Both the position numbers and the translations under genes were made by a program. Below the pieces are notes generated by a model. The model ran no database searches. It worked only from the letters and a program-made list of their open reading frames with translations, and was not told where the DNA came from. Positions 40,801-53,295 of a DNA stretch of 64,000 bases are shown piece after piece. The first letter of the stretch is position 1. Every line of letters starts with the position of its first letter. Source of the stretch: Bimastos eiseni (lineage: Eukaryota > Annelida > Clitellata > Crassiclitellata > Lumbricidae); contig OY365814.1 of the NCBI GenBank assembly GCA_959347315.1, positions 29,153,402 through 29,217,401 on the forward strand, read 5' to 3'.

Positions 40801-41980
40801 TCTGTAGGCATCGTCGTCGTCGCATGGACGAGTGCACTGACGCAGGAGAGAGGCGTTGGCTGTGGCCGATGGACGGTGTGGGCGGGGCCTCTCCCATTAT
40901 TGGTGTGACGAAGATTGAGAACAGGCAAAAACAGTTCCTGCAGATGTTGTCATGCAAACAAACAAAACAATTAAAGGAGATTTTTATTGCCACGAATTTT
41001 ACAAACGTCAAATAAACTTTGCTATATTACGCAGAAGAAGTTGACAAAAGGGACGCTCAGGAAGGGATATAATTCCGCTGTTAGAGACACCAAGTAGTAT
41101 CATCTAGCAACACTGGGAATAAAGGCAAGCACAGTAAAGTAATAACTACACTTACCTTAACTATTTATAACTTTTGGTGGCGCCGTATGCTTAATACACA
41201 AAGCACCAATCGATGACGCTCCAACAGACACCGAGTTTGGATGGGTGACCAGAAAAACAATGGGTGGATGATGGCAAATAATGTATTGAGAAGATAACAG
41301 GGATTGGCGCTACATTAAGCATTTCTGCATAGAGCAGATTGATTGGTCCAATATATGTGTCAGTTCAGGTCATCCAGGGTCGCATGACGTCAAGTCTGCT
41401 GAAGCCTTGTTTGTCAGAATCACGTTCTTTCCTAATTTTAGTTGAGTAGATACAGGATCCTTCAATCGGTCACTCACTAATTAATAAATTAATTGGTTAA
41501 TTAAGTAAATTATTGATTAATAAATCATACACAGAAAAAATTGATCATACACTGATCGATCAAATGGTCCCGTAGAATATGCGAATTAATTTCGTAAATT
41601 ATGCGAAATATCGTATAATCGCATAAACCACGTGTCCTAGTCGTCAACAATTACGTCGTCAGGTCGATAAACTATAGCCCCTATGGGCTAATAATAATAG
41701 CTTGGACCGTGGACAAACCAATTTTAGTTGACACTGACCGAAATTTCCAAACTTTATGCAATAATTTGCGAACATTTTCCATTTAGGAATTTATGCGAAA
41801 GCCGCCAATTTATGCAATAACAAAATGCGGAATCGCATAATCGCATAAACCACCGGCCCTATCGATGAATGAAGCTGTTATTAACTTGACCTGACCAACA
41901 TCGCACCCTCCACTGTGTTACGCGGCTGATGAGCTCTCTGATGACCATCACACGTATGCAATTCACAAAGCGGATATAGT
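40801..41980. other. No gene recognised
   Basis: Mostly AT-rich. ATGCGAAATCGCATAA-like words recur at 41580-41850, including GCATAATCGCATAAACCAC near 41615 and 41835. This suggests a decayed local duplication. Confidence 0.4.
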
Positions 41981-41989
41981 GTTCGATTA

Positions 41990-42470
41990 TTCAAGCGCAT
42001 CGATCAATCCATCCATCCATTCATTCATCCATCCATCCATTCATCCATCCAACCATCCATCCATCCAACCATCCATCCTTTCATTCAATCATCAATCCGT
42101 CAGTTCATCCATTAATTCTTTCATCCATCAGTTCATGCATAAATTCATTCATTCATTCATTCACCAATCTATTCACCAATCAATCTATCCAAGAATTCAT
42201 CCATTCATCAACTCACCAATCCATCTCTCCGTCCACCCATCAATCCAGTCATCCACCTATCCAGCCAACCATCAATTAATCTATCCATAAGTGCATCCTC
42301 TCTTCCATTCATCCATCCATCAACTCACTAATTCATCCATCTATCCATCTCCCCTGTCGATGTCTCCACTCTCTCTTTCTCTCTCTCTCTTTCTCTCTGT
42401 CTCTCTCTGTACGTCTGTCTGTATGTCTGTTTGTCTGTCTGTCTCTCTTTCACAATGTCACGCTCAGGCA
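41990..42470. repeat. (ATCC)n then (CT)n and (CTGT)n microsatellites
   Basis: CCATCCATTCAT units to about 42350, CTCTCTCT at 42370-42410, and CTGTCTGT to 42455. Confidence 0.95.
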
Positions 42471-42870
42471 ACAGAGTCCGCGCACAGACAGACCGATCTT
42501 CCCATCGGTACAGACCTGCCACCACGCCGGTCGATGAGCCGGGCTCAGCGACGCCTTATCCTCCGCCTTGTCGGCTGCCAATCGATTGTTCGCCGTTGGA
42601 CTTAACGCCGACGATGGGTGATCGAGGGGACCTACCTCCGTCGTTGCTGCTGCTTCTGCCAAGGGTCTACGGAACGCGCCAACAACGATACATTCTGCGG
42701 CGCGGAGACGGGCTTTGGCAGCGCAGCTTCATAACCAGACAGGTGCGCGGAGTTTCTGTGCCGCGACTGCGGAATGCCTTCTCAAGAGCTGCTCCCGTTG
42801 ACGCCGTTGAAACGAGAGACTCACGGGAAAAGTCCCTCGCGCTGTTTGTGTGTTTGTTATCTGTCCTTAG
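42471..42870. other. GC- and CpG-rich island-like segment
   Basis: Noticeably GC-rich between repeat tracts, with CGCC, GCGGCG and GCGCGG words. Open frames exist on both strands but none has a recognisable domain. It could be a promoter/first-exon region or an ancient exon. Confidence 0.3.
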
Positions 42871-43540
42871 ATCTATCTAAGTAAGTGTCCTTCGACTTTA
42901 TGTCCACGCCATGTCATTGGAGTTGTACTCCGATTTTCTGTCCACTTACTTAATATAAATATCACTTCCTGATTTTATACTTGAATATTAATCCTCTGAT
43001 AAAATACGTCCCCCATTTTCTCTTCCGATGTGTACTCGTATATTTATCGTGTATTTATGTATGTGTTGAGTCGTTAGCGCCTCTGATTCGAGTGGCGCTA
43101 TTTAAGTGCTCCATTACATTACTTAAGTGCTTCATTACATTACTTTAGTGCTTCCTTATATTCATAGGAAATATCATTCTGGTTTAATGGGGTAACAAGG
43201 GGGTTTGCTAATAAGAAGTTTTCTGGGTCATTGAATAGATTTGGTTCAAATAACAATATATCAGAGAAAAACATAGCGTATAGTTGAATGCACCTTTAAT
43301 TGAGTAGTAAAGAGATTCGACTAGAGTCAAGGTTGTTTGATCCTGATTGTTGAAGGAACATAATGTGTAGTAGCTCCTATACATTAAATTTTTTCTCTTA
43401 TATGTGACCTCTTACTTGTTGGCCTCTCATCCTTCCGTTGTCTCTGTCTGTGTCTCTGTGTGTCCCACTGCCCGTTGACCAATTCAATTATGATGATGTC
43501 TGAATAGTCAAACTCCTCACTATCACCATTAATCAATATA
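42871..43540. other. No gene recognised
   Basis: AT-rich. GTGGCGCTATTTAAGTGCTCC at about 43092 and repeated AAGTGCTTCATTACATTAC words at 43105-43155 are retroelement-tail-like. Confidence 0.4.
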
Positions 43541-43559
43541 TCAATCCAATGATGGTTCA

Positions 43560-43768
43560 ATTAATCTATCAATGTGTCTGTTTGTCTGTCTGTTTGCCTC
43601 TTTGTCTGTCTACCCAATTATCGATCTATCCATCCATCCATCAATCTAATTATCAATTCGCCCATCCATCCATCCAGTTATCCATCTTTGTCTATCTGTA
43701 TGCCTGTCTGTCTATCCACCCATCAATCCAATTATCTATTCACCCATCCATCTGTCAGTTTGTCGGTC

Positions 43769-43800
<32 letters not shown>

Positions 43801-43815
43801 CTTCTCATACCACTA
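43560..43815. repeat. (CTGT)n and (ATCC)n microsatellites, alternating
   Basis: TGTCTGTCTGT, CCATCCATCC and TGTCTGTCTG blocks. Confidence 0.95.
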
Positions 43816-44084
43816 CGACGCGCGATAGATGAGTAATGAGCCTCGGAGATAAGCATTTTTTCTTTTCCGATTATAAGCGTTGCTCCGAACCAATCTGATT
43901 TATCGACATAATAATACAACATAATTGGACAGATCGGTCAATTGCTCATTGTTATCTAGGAAACAATTGTGGTTCAACTAATGACAGTCAAACACACTTA
44001 CCCTATCTTCTATTTGTGGTACGGTTCATCTGTTCGGTGGCGCTCTGGGTCAGTAAACCAACGATTACCGGTTCGAGCGTTCGT

Positions 44085-44230
44085 ACGTACATATATACAT
44101 ACATACGTACGTACGTACATACATACATACATACATACATACATACATACATACATACATACATACATACATGCATACATACATACATACATACATGCAT
44201 GCATACATACATACATACATACATACATAA

Positions 44231-44261
<31 letters not shown>

Positions 44262-44323
44262 CATACATATATACATAAATACATACGTACATACATACAT
44301 ACATATATACATGCATACATACA

Positions 44324-44357
<34 letters not shown>

Positions 44358-44365
44358 CATACACT
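44085..44365. repeat. (ACAT)n microsatellite, about 280 bp
   Basis: Near-perfect ACATACATACAT with ACGT and ATAT variants. All frames are open on both strands in parts, which is not coding evidence. Confidence 0.95.
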
Positions 44366-44971
44366 CATGGAAACATTTCTTATATGCACATGCACTTGAA
44401 CATACGAGATTCTGTCGAGACTGAACATCGTGTTCGATCGATCGACACTTGAAAAGATTCGAACTAAGACGGCTTCAACGCTGCTCTTAATTATTCATTT
44501 GCCTCGATGTTGTTGCATATCTGAGATTTCTTCTGCTGGAGATCGACTTATACGCGAGTATGAGTTTCAAACTGACCAGGATTTTGCATGTACACTTGTT
44601 TGTAATTCACGTGAACAGCTTTTAAATACTCTAATCGACACTTTTAAAGATTTTATTCACTTTTACATTAACAGTATTTTAGTCATAAATTTTTTTGAGG
44701 GTTCGCACAAGCTTTTGTTGGCGTTGGTAGATATTGTTGGCATTTCGTTTTCTAAGTTATTAAAATAGCTCCACTGGTTTGGAGTGTTGAACGGAGGTAA
44801 GCTTAATCGTGATGAAGGGCATGACGTTATTTGATGCCGAATTAAGGATACAGAATCTTCTGTTGCGGAGACGGATCATGTGTTTCAAGTCACCTCATTA
44901 ATTAAAAGTCGTGACCTACATGTGCGCTTACATGGGCACCTCCGCTTCAATTTATCATCACTTTCTCATTG
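44366..44971. other. No gene recognised
   Basis: A 112-codon plus frame at 44430-44768 has mixed composition but no recognisable motif and no homologous copy in the window. Confidence 0.35.
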
Positions 44972-45041
44972 GCGCCGAAAATGATAAATGATGATGACAG
45001 CGACGAGAGCCGCTGTCATCATCATTTATCATCTTCGGCGC
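44972..45041. repeat. Long near-perfect inverted repeat (31-bp stem, 8-nt loop)
   Basis: The left arm (44972-45002) starts GCGCCGAAAATGATAAATG and the right arm (45011-45041) ends CATTTATCATCTTCGGCGC. There is a single A/G difference and the loop is ACGAGAGC. As RNA it would fold into a 70-nt hairpin. Confidence 0.95.
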
Positions 45042-45439
45042 AGTTGCTATCTTCTTCTTCAAGCGTGATATATGTCAAAAGTTAATTTTACACTGCGGTA
45101 TTTTTTTTATTAATTTCAAAGATTCGTGATTGAGAGTAGATTGGAATTCTCGGAGCCTCGGACATTTATAGATCAAATAGGCTAGATTTAATCTTTTTCT
45201 GAATTTCACACATAGCTCGTGACACCTTATTCTACATATGACACTAATGACGGTCAATGACCTCATGACTACTTAAGAGTACGTCTTACGAGGCCAACGC
45301 GATATAATTGGGGTGAAATTAAAACAATGCCTAAGTTACGAGCAGCTTTAAAATGCATTGTTCGATTTCAAAGGCCTTACCTGAAGACTTTTTAAACTTC
45401 CTGTGAAGTGCAGCCCCGAGTGCTCAGTGGCAAAAGTCC

Positions 45440-45765
45440 TACTTCGAATCCGGTGTAGTGTAGTTTAATCAGTGACATAGTGTATTCAAGAGTGTGGCAT
45501 AATCATTAATGTAGTGTAATCAAGAGTGTAATGTAATCATTTTTAATCGGGAATGCTGTGTAATCGAGAGCGCAAAAGAGTAGTGTAGTCATTAATGAAG
45601 AATAATAATAATGTAGTGCAGCGCAATCAAAAGTGCAGTTTCATCAGGAATGAAGTACAATAAGAAGTCTAGTGTAATCAGAAGTGTAGTTTAATCAGAA
45701 GTGTAGTGTAATCAGAAGTGTAGTGTAATCAGAAGTGTAGTGTAATCAGGAGTGTAGTGTGCCCA
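45440..45765. repeat. Degenerate GTGTAGTGTAATCA minisatellite
   Basis: Units of 16-20 bp (TAATCAGAAGTGTAGTG) become most regular at 45660-45760. The preceding CCCCGAGTGCTCAGTGGCAA...TTCGAATCC resembles a decayed tRNA-like SINE head. Confidence 0.85.
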
Positions 45766-46217
45766 GTCACATTACAACCGGGGCACAGCTGGATAAAATA
45801 ATAAGCCATGTAGTGCTCTGTCTAATTCTTTAATTACTCTTAAGACTAATTAGTGAGCGAACGACAACAAAACATCGATATATCTTGGATTCGATATAAT
45901 TTCGTTTCCATACAACATTGGCCGCGACGAACATTGAAAGGGTGGATCCATATTTCACGCCCTCTTCCTTTCCTGCCTCCATTGCTCCATCATCCCTTCC
46001 TCCCTTCCTCCCAGTTCCTCCCCTTCCCTCAGTCCCACCCACATCCCTTCAACCAAGTCTCTCAACGTGTAACTTACTGTGGTGTCATAGTTTGTCAAAT
46101 AAACGAAGATGCATATATGTATGCACTCTTCCCTTTTTCCATCCTTAACTTCCTACATTTAGGTTTAAACAGCCAGATGTTCTTCAATGAACTGATCGTG
46201 TCTTTGACTTTATTCAG

Positions 46218-46440
46218 CCCATGGTTCGCTCTACCACGGAAGGGATGGTGTTTGTCGAGAACCAGCGACGAATAGAGACGAATAACGAGTCAATGCATCT
46301 GATGGGTGGACGAGATGACGACGAAGAAGAAGACCTTCCCAGTGGAACGACATCCAAGATTATGATGAGGACCCTGAGGGAAATCTCGGCTACAGATCTA
46401 TCTCTATTATCATATCTTATCATCTTATGCCTTCGTTCAG
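46218..46440 (+). CDS. Exon-like open segment, unassigned
   Basis: A good acceptor (GTCTTTGACTTTATTCAG) precedes CCCATGGTTC. The open plus frame reads MVRSTTEGMVFVENQRRIE, then an acidic GGRDDDEEEDL stretch and a hydrophobic LSLLSYLIILCL near 46420. It then runs into a (CT)n tract. There is no family recognition and no clear donor. Confidence 0.25.
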
Positions 46441-46484
46441 TTTTATACCAGCTGACAAACCGTAGTTGTCTACAATCGATCGTC

Positions 46485-46485
<1 letters not shown>

Positions 46486-46525
<40 letters not shown>

Positions 46526-46720
46526 GTGTCTGTGTATATGCGTGCTTGTGTGTGCGTGAGAGAGAGTGTGTGAGTGTGAATGTGTGTGTGTGTAAGTGTG
46601 TGTAAGTGCGCGTATACTTGTTTATATTGCTTATAACATATATCTACAAGACATAATTTATAATAACAATGCATATGAATATATATATATATATATACGC
46701 ATGTATATACAAGGGCATCT
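46486..46720. repeat. (CT)n, (GT)n and (TA)n microsatellites
   Basis: CTCTCTCT to 46521, GTGTGTG to about 46610, then ATATATAT at 46680-46695. AGGCGCTATATAAATAG tail motif at 46788. Confidence 0.95.
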
Positions 46721-46799
46721 AAACGCATTTATGTGCACGAGACTGTGGGAATTTGTGCCTTCATCATGTGCTTGAATGGCTATGAAAAGGCGCTATATA

Positions 46800-47700
46800 A
46801 ATAGTATTCAGAGGCACGCATAAATAAGGATTGGATTGATGTTTCGTTCGGATAGACGATCACGCACACAGGGATTCCAGGAATACGATGAAATAGCATC
46901 TGCTGACAGCAGACATTAATGTGTCTCATAATTCAATCTAATCTAATGAGAAGACTTCTCACTGTTAAACGCCTGACGTTTATAAGACCACACAAAGTTA
47001 GTAGAGATATATGCTACAGACCAGTTTTACCTGCTTTCCGACAGTGTCAAGAAATCTGTTCAGAACAGACTGCAAGACGCTGTGAATCTGTCTGAAAAGC
47101 GTTTAGGTCCAATGTTATTGCAACGTGTTTACAAACGTTGGATTTTAAATTCAATGTTATAACGCTTTTGTTTTTTCTTACCAGTTCTCAGTTTGACAGT
47201 TTTGTCAATACTTGTGATTGTTAAAGCACATTTTGATATTCCATCTTTTCTGTATCAATTAGTTGGTTTTTTTAATACACTCTTGGCCAATCTTTTAATT
47301 TGTGGCAAGACTTCGGGATTCGGAGGTTGGTAAAAGAAGGCTGATGTCCTTTTGAATAGTCAGTAGACCTAGTAGCCTACCCTAACAGACGCCATATATT
47401 AATTGACCCGTGCTATAATTTGCTACGTGAGGTCGAAATGCTGTCTTCGTAAATCAGTCAATTACTAGGAAACAATTCAGAGATATCATATACTCCAAAG
47501 ATCGTTCCATTGCAACCAGTGTCTGCCACCGACAGACATTAATTCATCTGATGGAGTTATAGGCAGCCAATACCAGGTGGACATCTTCCCTCGGCATCTT
47601 CACAGATCACACTTTCAGGACGATGATTACGACTCTGCTGGTTTTGATCGTGTGTGATCGTAATCATAATCATGATGAAAATTGCAAATTTATGTAGCGC
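46800..47700. other. No gene recognised
   Basis: Mixed AT-rich sequence with no open frame of note. It ends at a TATGTAGCGCCTCTTCGAG tail motif (47693). Confidence 0.4.
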
Positions 47701-47789
47701 CTCTTCGAGATAGACTCGTCAGAGACGCCTTTGACGTAACGCAATGAAGCCACTAAAGAAGAGAGAATGGTCTTGTTTGCGGAAAACAG

Positions 47790-47907
47790 GCAGAGAAAGA
47801 GACAAAGGGAGAGAGAAAGAGACAGACAGACAGACAGACAGACAGAGAAAGCGAGGGAGGGAAAGAGAGAGAGACAGAGAGAGAGAGACAGAGACAGAGA
47901 AAGGGAG

Positions 47908-47972
<65 letters not shown>

Positions 47973-48032
47973 GAAAGAGAGACAGAGACAGACGGAAGGA
48001 GGGAGGGAGGGAGAGACAGACAGACAGACCAA
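47790..48032. repeat. (GA)n and (GACA)n microsatellites
   Basis: GAGAGAGA core at 47910-47970 flanked by GACAGACA runs on both sides. Confidence 0.95.
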
Positions 48033-48159
48033 TAATGCTGATGACCATAAAAAATCAAGCGAGTGCGATGTTGATGATGCATGAAAGCCATGAATACAAA
48101 GGACGATGATGCTCATGGTGATTGTGACGATGAGAGAATGTCCTACTATTGTTACCTTA

Positions 48160-48219
48160 AAGGAGATGAAGGATGAAGATGATAAAGACAACGATGACGA
48201 TTATGGCGATCACGACAAC

Positions 48220-48264
<45 letters not shown>

Positions 48265-48345
48265 GATGATGAGGAGGAGGAGGAGGAGGAGGAGGAGGAG
48301 GAGGAGGAGGAGGAGGAGGAGGAGGAGGAGGAGGAGGAGGATGAT
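48160..48345. repeat. (GAT)n followed by (GAG)n compound microsatellite
   Basis: GATGATGATGAT to about 48270 switches to about 23 GAG units and back to GATGAC. Confidence 0.95.
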
Positions 48346-48679
48346 GACGACGCTGGTGATAACGACATGATACCTTCATGCATGTTTTCAAATTACACAT
48401 ATTGATGTTTACGCATACCATAAACACGCAGGCGTTCACGCATCAAACACGTGCATACATACATTCTGTGCGTTTCGTCGGTAGATCCGTTGATCTTTGA
48501 TATTTCGGTGGATTAATTAGTCTGAACGCAGAGTTCAGTCAATAACTTCTGACGTCTTTGCATTTGCTATTTCAGAGTTTAAGTGACGTATTATCGTCCA
48601 CCCTTCGTTCCAGTTGCGACCATTTTACGTCTTGACGGCAGTCTCGACTAAAAGATCATCATCGTCAACGTATCTTATT

Positions 48680-48900
48680 GCATGTACATACATAGACATA
48701 TATACATGCATGCATACATGCATACATACATACACACATACATGCATACACACATACATACATACATGATACCTGCATATGTACACAGTTACACACATAC
48801 GCGCATACGAACATACATGTAGGCTTAAGTGCATGCACCCATACACACGCATACAGCCATACACACATGCAAACACACACACACATACATATAATACTTA
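48680..48900. repeat. (ACAT)n microsatellite, imperfect
   Basis: ACATACATGCATACAC units. Also echoed at 50260-50310. Confidence 0.9.
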
Positions 48901-49680
48901 CATAGGCCTGCATAATATTACGCGTGTACGGTGTACTTGATCACACACACGTCCGCAAGTGCGTCCCCTGGATTTTACGAATATTTGCAGATTACCAACC
49001 GTTAAAATCAGTACCCTCTACAAGTTGGACCTATATCTCTGTTCAGGCGTATTTTGAAAATGTAACGCAGAGTTCTCTCTTGGTAATATGGAAATTCAAA
49101 TTCATGTTGTCAACCCCAAGATGCATTCAGTCAATCCTCTCGCATGTTCGTATCCGCGCCAGAGGATAGAGAGGGACAGCGCCTACGGAACGAGCGTCGA
49201 AGGTAGAATAATCGGCTGCTCTCGACACCCTATTTTGGCCTATAAAATACATATGACAAAAATTTAAAAGTTTGCGACCCCCTAGAAAAATTTCTGGGAC
49301 GCCCATGCACACACAGCGCATACAAGCACTTAGAACCGACGGTGCATAATTAGGGCATAGACTACAGTTTGTGATAACACTAATAAGAGTCTGGACAATA
49401 ACGTAAGAGTAACAGGTCATCTGTCGCCCGCTGGCATATGTTCGGACTGATCGTCGTGTTGAGTGATTGAGTCGACGTCTGGCGAATAAATCTTTTGCTT
49501 CACGAGTTTAGAATCAACGCGGCCAAAGAAGATTGATCACAATCCAATCAAATCCAACCAATGTTAAGCTAATCCTCTCTCTGATCTTCTGTCATCCTCT
49601 CTGATTATTTAAGTCAACTCGTTTCCGTAGCTTGGCCTTTTTGTGGCCCCAAGGAAATACCGAAAAATAATGAAATCATC
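48901..49680. other. No gene recognised
   Basis: Mixed sequence. 49150-49420 is somewhat GC-richer without a recognisable frame. Confidence 0.4.
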
Positions 49681-49719
49681 ATCGTTTAATTTCAAACTGG
49701 CAAACCACAATATTATTAC

Positions 49720-49880
49720 AAGTAGGCCTACAATGTAATGCAAAATGATTAGAAGTTCAATACAATGTAAAATTATTGTAAGTACAATGTAATGTATAGA
49801 AAATGCTTACAAGTACAGTGTAATGCAAAACGATCACAAATAGTACAATGTAATGTAAAATGATTACAAGTACAACGTGA
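49720..49880. repeat. Minisatellite of about 35-bp TACAATGTAATG units
   Basis: ACAAGTACAATGTAATGTA-like units recur about four to five times. A related wording is at 10500-10555. Confidence 0.8.
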
Positions 49881-49999
49881 TGTTAATCTTCGATGCTATC
49901 TCAGCTACCACAAATACCGCGTTATGTAGATCAGCGTAACCACGAGCGCAATATTATCTCAAGTTCACAATGGCCAAACTTTTCACTTTCAATCCGGTT

Positions 50000-50990
50000 T
50001 CTGATCAAGTTGTTGAGAGGTCAGAAGGGAAGACGGCTTGGTGCTACCTACGGTGGTAATCGGAGACGATGGTGGCGGGCGGTCATGGTGGCTACAGAGT
50101 AGCCTAGTATCAGTAAGGGATATACATGAAACTTGAAGAATTCGAGATGGAAGGTTACGATGCGAGAATAATACTAAAGTGTTCTTTGGACTTAATCGAA
50201 CTGTCGTTAAATAATGTGTTCCAATGTGTTATGCATAAATGCGTTATTGCAGACACAAGCACATGTACATACATGTAGGTCACATACATAAATACATGCA
50301 TACAAAGTACGCATGCAATCATGCATTCTTTTAATTATTATTTAGGGCCTATTCACTTTATCATTCATTAGTCTATATTATAATAAAACTTGCTAAGCCC
50401 CATTTAATTTTTAGAATCGCGATTTCTTTCTTGCAGTTAATAATCAGAAGTTGCAAAGTGAAAACTCTGCTTCACACACACGCACAATAATCACCATAAT
50501 ACAATTATTGTATTTCTAGATTTATATAGCGCCTCTCACAGAATAACTATTTAGAGGCGCTCACTGCTCTGACATTTTAAAGTACAGCGTCCTTCCTAGT
50601 TTTGCCATCGTTTTGAATAAATTAAGCGAATTTCCATAATATGTCCAGATTTCTTCAATGACCGACAGTCCTATAAGGCTAGAAGCAGAGGGTCAAAAGA
50701 AGAGACTCAGATCTAATACCCGACCCCAACGACATACCGAATCTCATCCAATTATACCTCACCCAGGTAGGTTAAATTACACGTCTATGCATAATGCATT
50801 CAAGCCCTTTGCACCCTACTGCGCGATGGAGCCTGAATAGGTGGGCGCCTAGGGCCACACGATCACTTCAACGTTAGCTGTTTGTTCAAAAAAAGTTACG
50901 CTGTTCACAACAATAGTAATTGTTTGGACATTGTCAAGAATAATATGACTTGCAAAGATACTGCAACAGATCCTGGGTTTTTCGTGACGT
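50000..50990. other. No gene recognised
   Basis: Mixed sequence with an ATATAGCGCCTCTCAC tail motif at 50523 and a partly inverted partner (TAGAGGCGCTC) at 50552. Confidence 0.4.
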
Positions 50991-51007
50991 CTGAATAAAT
51001 AATCCGT

Positions 51008-51530
51008 GTGTCAATCTGTCTGTCTGTCTGTCTCCCTGTCTCCCTCCCTTCCTTCCTCCCTCCCTCGCTCCGTCCGTCCCTCTCTCTGTGTGTTTATCTG
51101 TTTCTGTCTGTCTGTCTCTCTGTCTGTGTCTCTGTCTGTCTCTCTGTCTGTGTCTCTGTCTGTGTCTCTGTCTGTCTCTGTCTCTGTCTCTCTCTGTCTC
51201 TGTCTCTGTCTCTTTCTCTCTGCCTTCTAATCTCGTGACAAAACCACCTGTTGGGTTGTCTGCAACAGCATAAACTATGTCTAAATATAGAATATAAGGC
51301 ATTACGATTGAGTCGGCGCAACAACAGGCAGGGCACAAACGGACTAAACAGAGACAGAACGAAAGACAGACACATATAAACATAGAAGGAGACAGACAGA
51401 CAAACGGACGCACACAAAGAGACAGACATACACACAGAAAGACGTACACACAGACAGCCATGCAGACAGACACGCAGACAGACACACGCAGACATGGAAA
51501 CAGACACAGACAGGCAGATACACACAGATC
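51008..51530. repeat. (CTGT)n and, 120 bp later, (CAGA)n: opposed microsatellites
   Basis: CTGTCTGTCTC to 51225, a unique spacer, then GACAGACA/CACAGA to 51525. The two tracts are loosely reverse-complementary, so they could pair. Confidence 0.9.
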
Positions 51531-51539
51531 TGAGCTTAT

Positions 51540-52205
51540 CACTGACGCCTAGCGATCAAAGTCCCCTTCCAAATGACCCGCCTGTGCCATATAGCTTACT
51601 CTACCCGACTCTCCCCTCCCACCCACCGGCTACCGCGCCACGTTAATAAACGCTACAAACTCCGACCTGTACATAGATAAAGGCGCAGCCCACGCTGGCC
51701 AGCAGCTGAAGGGCGTCTCACCTGTACATAGTATAGGTGTCCCATTAGAGCGGGCGGTCCTGGTTGAGTCTTCACTGCAGAAGTCAACCGACCGCATGTA
51801 GCTGGTCTGCGTTCACTGTCGGCTGGGTGGGTAGTCGGACCGTTGACGATAAAATCGAATGAAAACCTGTTGCGGAGTTTTATAGGGGTAAAGAAGAATT
51901 CAATAGTTGCCGATGACTGGTCCCACTTGCGTTCAATTTGTGGCTCCGATTGTTTCGATGTAGGCGACGACTAAAATGAGGCTGGAACACGAAAGGAGGG
52001 GACTTTGATTTGCTTATTGCACACCCTCGGGTGTTTTCGTTTGAATACTTATGACCAGTGCTTTGGTGAGTATAGGAAGTGTCTATGCGTGTAGATGTCT
52101 CGTTAAATCCTAATATATCTCTGTTTTTGTGTGCGCATGACTGCCTGCTAGCTACAGTATTATAATGTGACTCGGCGTCACTAAGACTGTAGGCCTAAGT
52201 AAGTA
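51540..52205. other. No gene recognised
   Basis: 51590-51850 is GC-richer. CACCTGTACATAG occurs near 51668 and 51721 as a short local duplication. Confidence 0.4.
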
Positions 52206-52209
52206 AGTC

Positions 52210-52291
52210 AGTTAGGAAGTTCCGAAGTAAGTAAGTTTATCAGTCAGTTGGGTGAGTCAGCGGTTATGGTTAGTTCGATGTTCATGTTTCG
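52210..52291 (+). repeat. Flank shared with the 17-kb SINE locus
   Basis: TAAGTTTATCAGTCAGTTGG and GGTTATGGTTAGTTCGATG are also present, reverse-complemented, at 17178-17250. Confidence 0.75.
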
Positions 52292-52490
52292 TGTGACACG
52301 GTGGCCGATCGATTAGAGCGGTCAGCCCGTAACACTCAGTGTACGCTGAGTGAGCGGGTTCGACCCTCGTGCGAAGAGTCACTGTGTAGGGACCCTGAGC
52401 AAGTCCTTCACGCCCAATTGCTATGCAGTACAACTGCAATTGGGCCGTCTAGGCGTGTGCACTTCTGAGCAAATTTCAGAGAAAATAAAT
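52292..52490 (+). mobile_element. tRNA-derived SINE, third full copy
   Basis: Head GTGGCCGATCGATTAGAGCG, clear B box GGTTCGACCC, body GGGACCCTGAGCAAGTCC, then a (AAATA)n tail at 52484-52498. Confidence 0.88.
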
Positions 52491-53039
52491 AAATAAATAG
52501 TCAATCAATCAGTAAACAAGTTGGTCAGCCTTAGATCGTTGGTATTTAGATCAATTAAATCGACATGCAAGCAGTGCTATAATTTGGACCTGGTTGAAAT
52601 GCGTTGCACAAATGGTTTATTGCACGTCGTCAGAATGCATTGTGCCTGAGTCAGTTACGCTTCGTCAGTCTACTTCTCAACATTGACTATTATTCGCGAT
52701 GAAATTCAATGCAACCGATTTAGAAAGTCAACGGACTGAAGAGCTTTACATTGAAATCTTTCACCAGTTTGAAACGTTTATGACCGAGGTGGAAGTCACA
52801 CTGCGGAACATCTTCTTTCTCTTTCAAAGGCCAAGAACCCCAAAAGATCGTCAAAGACCAAAGACTACGAATTGAATTGAACGCCGAGGGGATGCAGGGA
52901 TAGCGATGGCGATGGCGGTTGACAGAGGAGGAGGGGCTGGTTAAATAAAGGCCCTGCCCTGTGCTCTGTTTATGGGGTACAATGTCTAACAGGCATGTGC
53001 GTTTCTGTTGGAGGAGAATTTTATGACTGTGTACACTGT

Positions 53040-53295
53040 ACATACATACATAATGATACATATATGTATATATATACATGCATATTATATACATGTACAT
53101 ATGTATATTACATATGTATATGCATATACGCATATGTATATATATATATGCATATGTGAATGTCATGTATATCTGTGCATATATGTATGTATGTGTGTGT
53201 GTATGTGTGTGTGTTTGTTTGAGTGTATATGAGTGTGTATGTGTGAATGTGTGTGCACGCGTGCGCGTTTATGTGTGTGCATGTACGTGTGTTTG
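53040..53295. repeat. (ACATATAT)n and (GT)n microsatellites
   Basis: ATATACATATGTATAT blocks, then GTGTGTATGTGTG. Confidence 0.95.

Noticed and set aside
42431..42880. 149-codon plus frame in the GC-rich patch as a gene
   Set aside because: The first part is microsatellite-derived and the rest has no recognisable domain. The GC-rich patch is reported as uncertain instead.
44003..44428. Open frames of His-Thr-Tyr-Ile or Met-Tyr-Val-Cys repeats
   Set aside because: An (ACAT)n array open in several frames on both strands.
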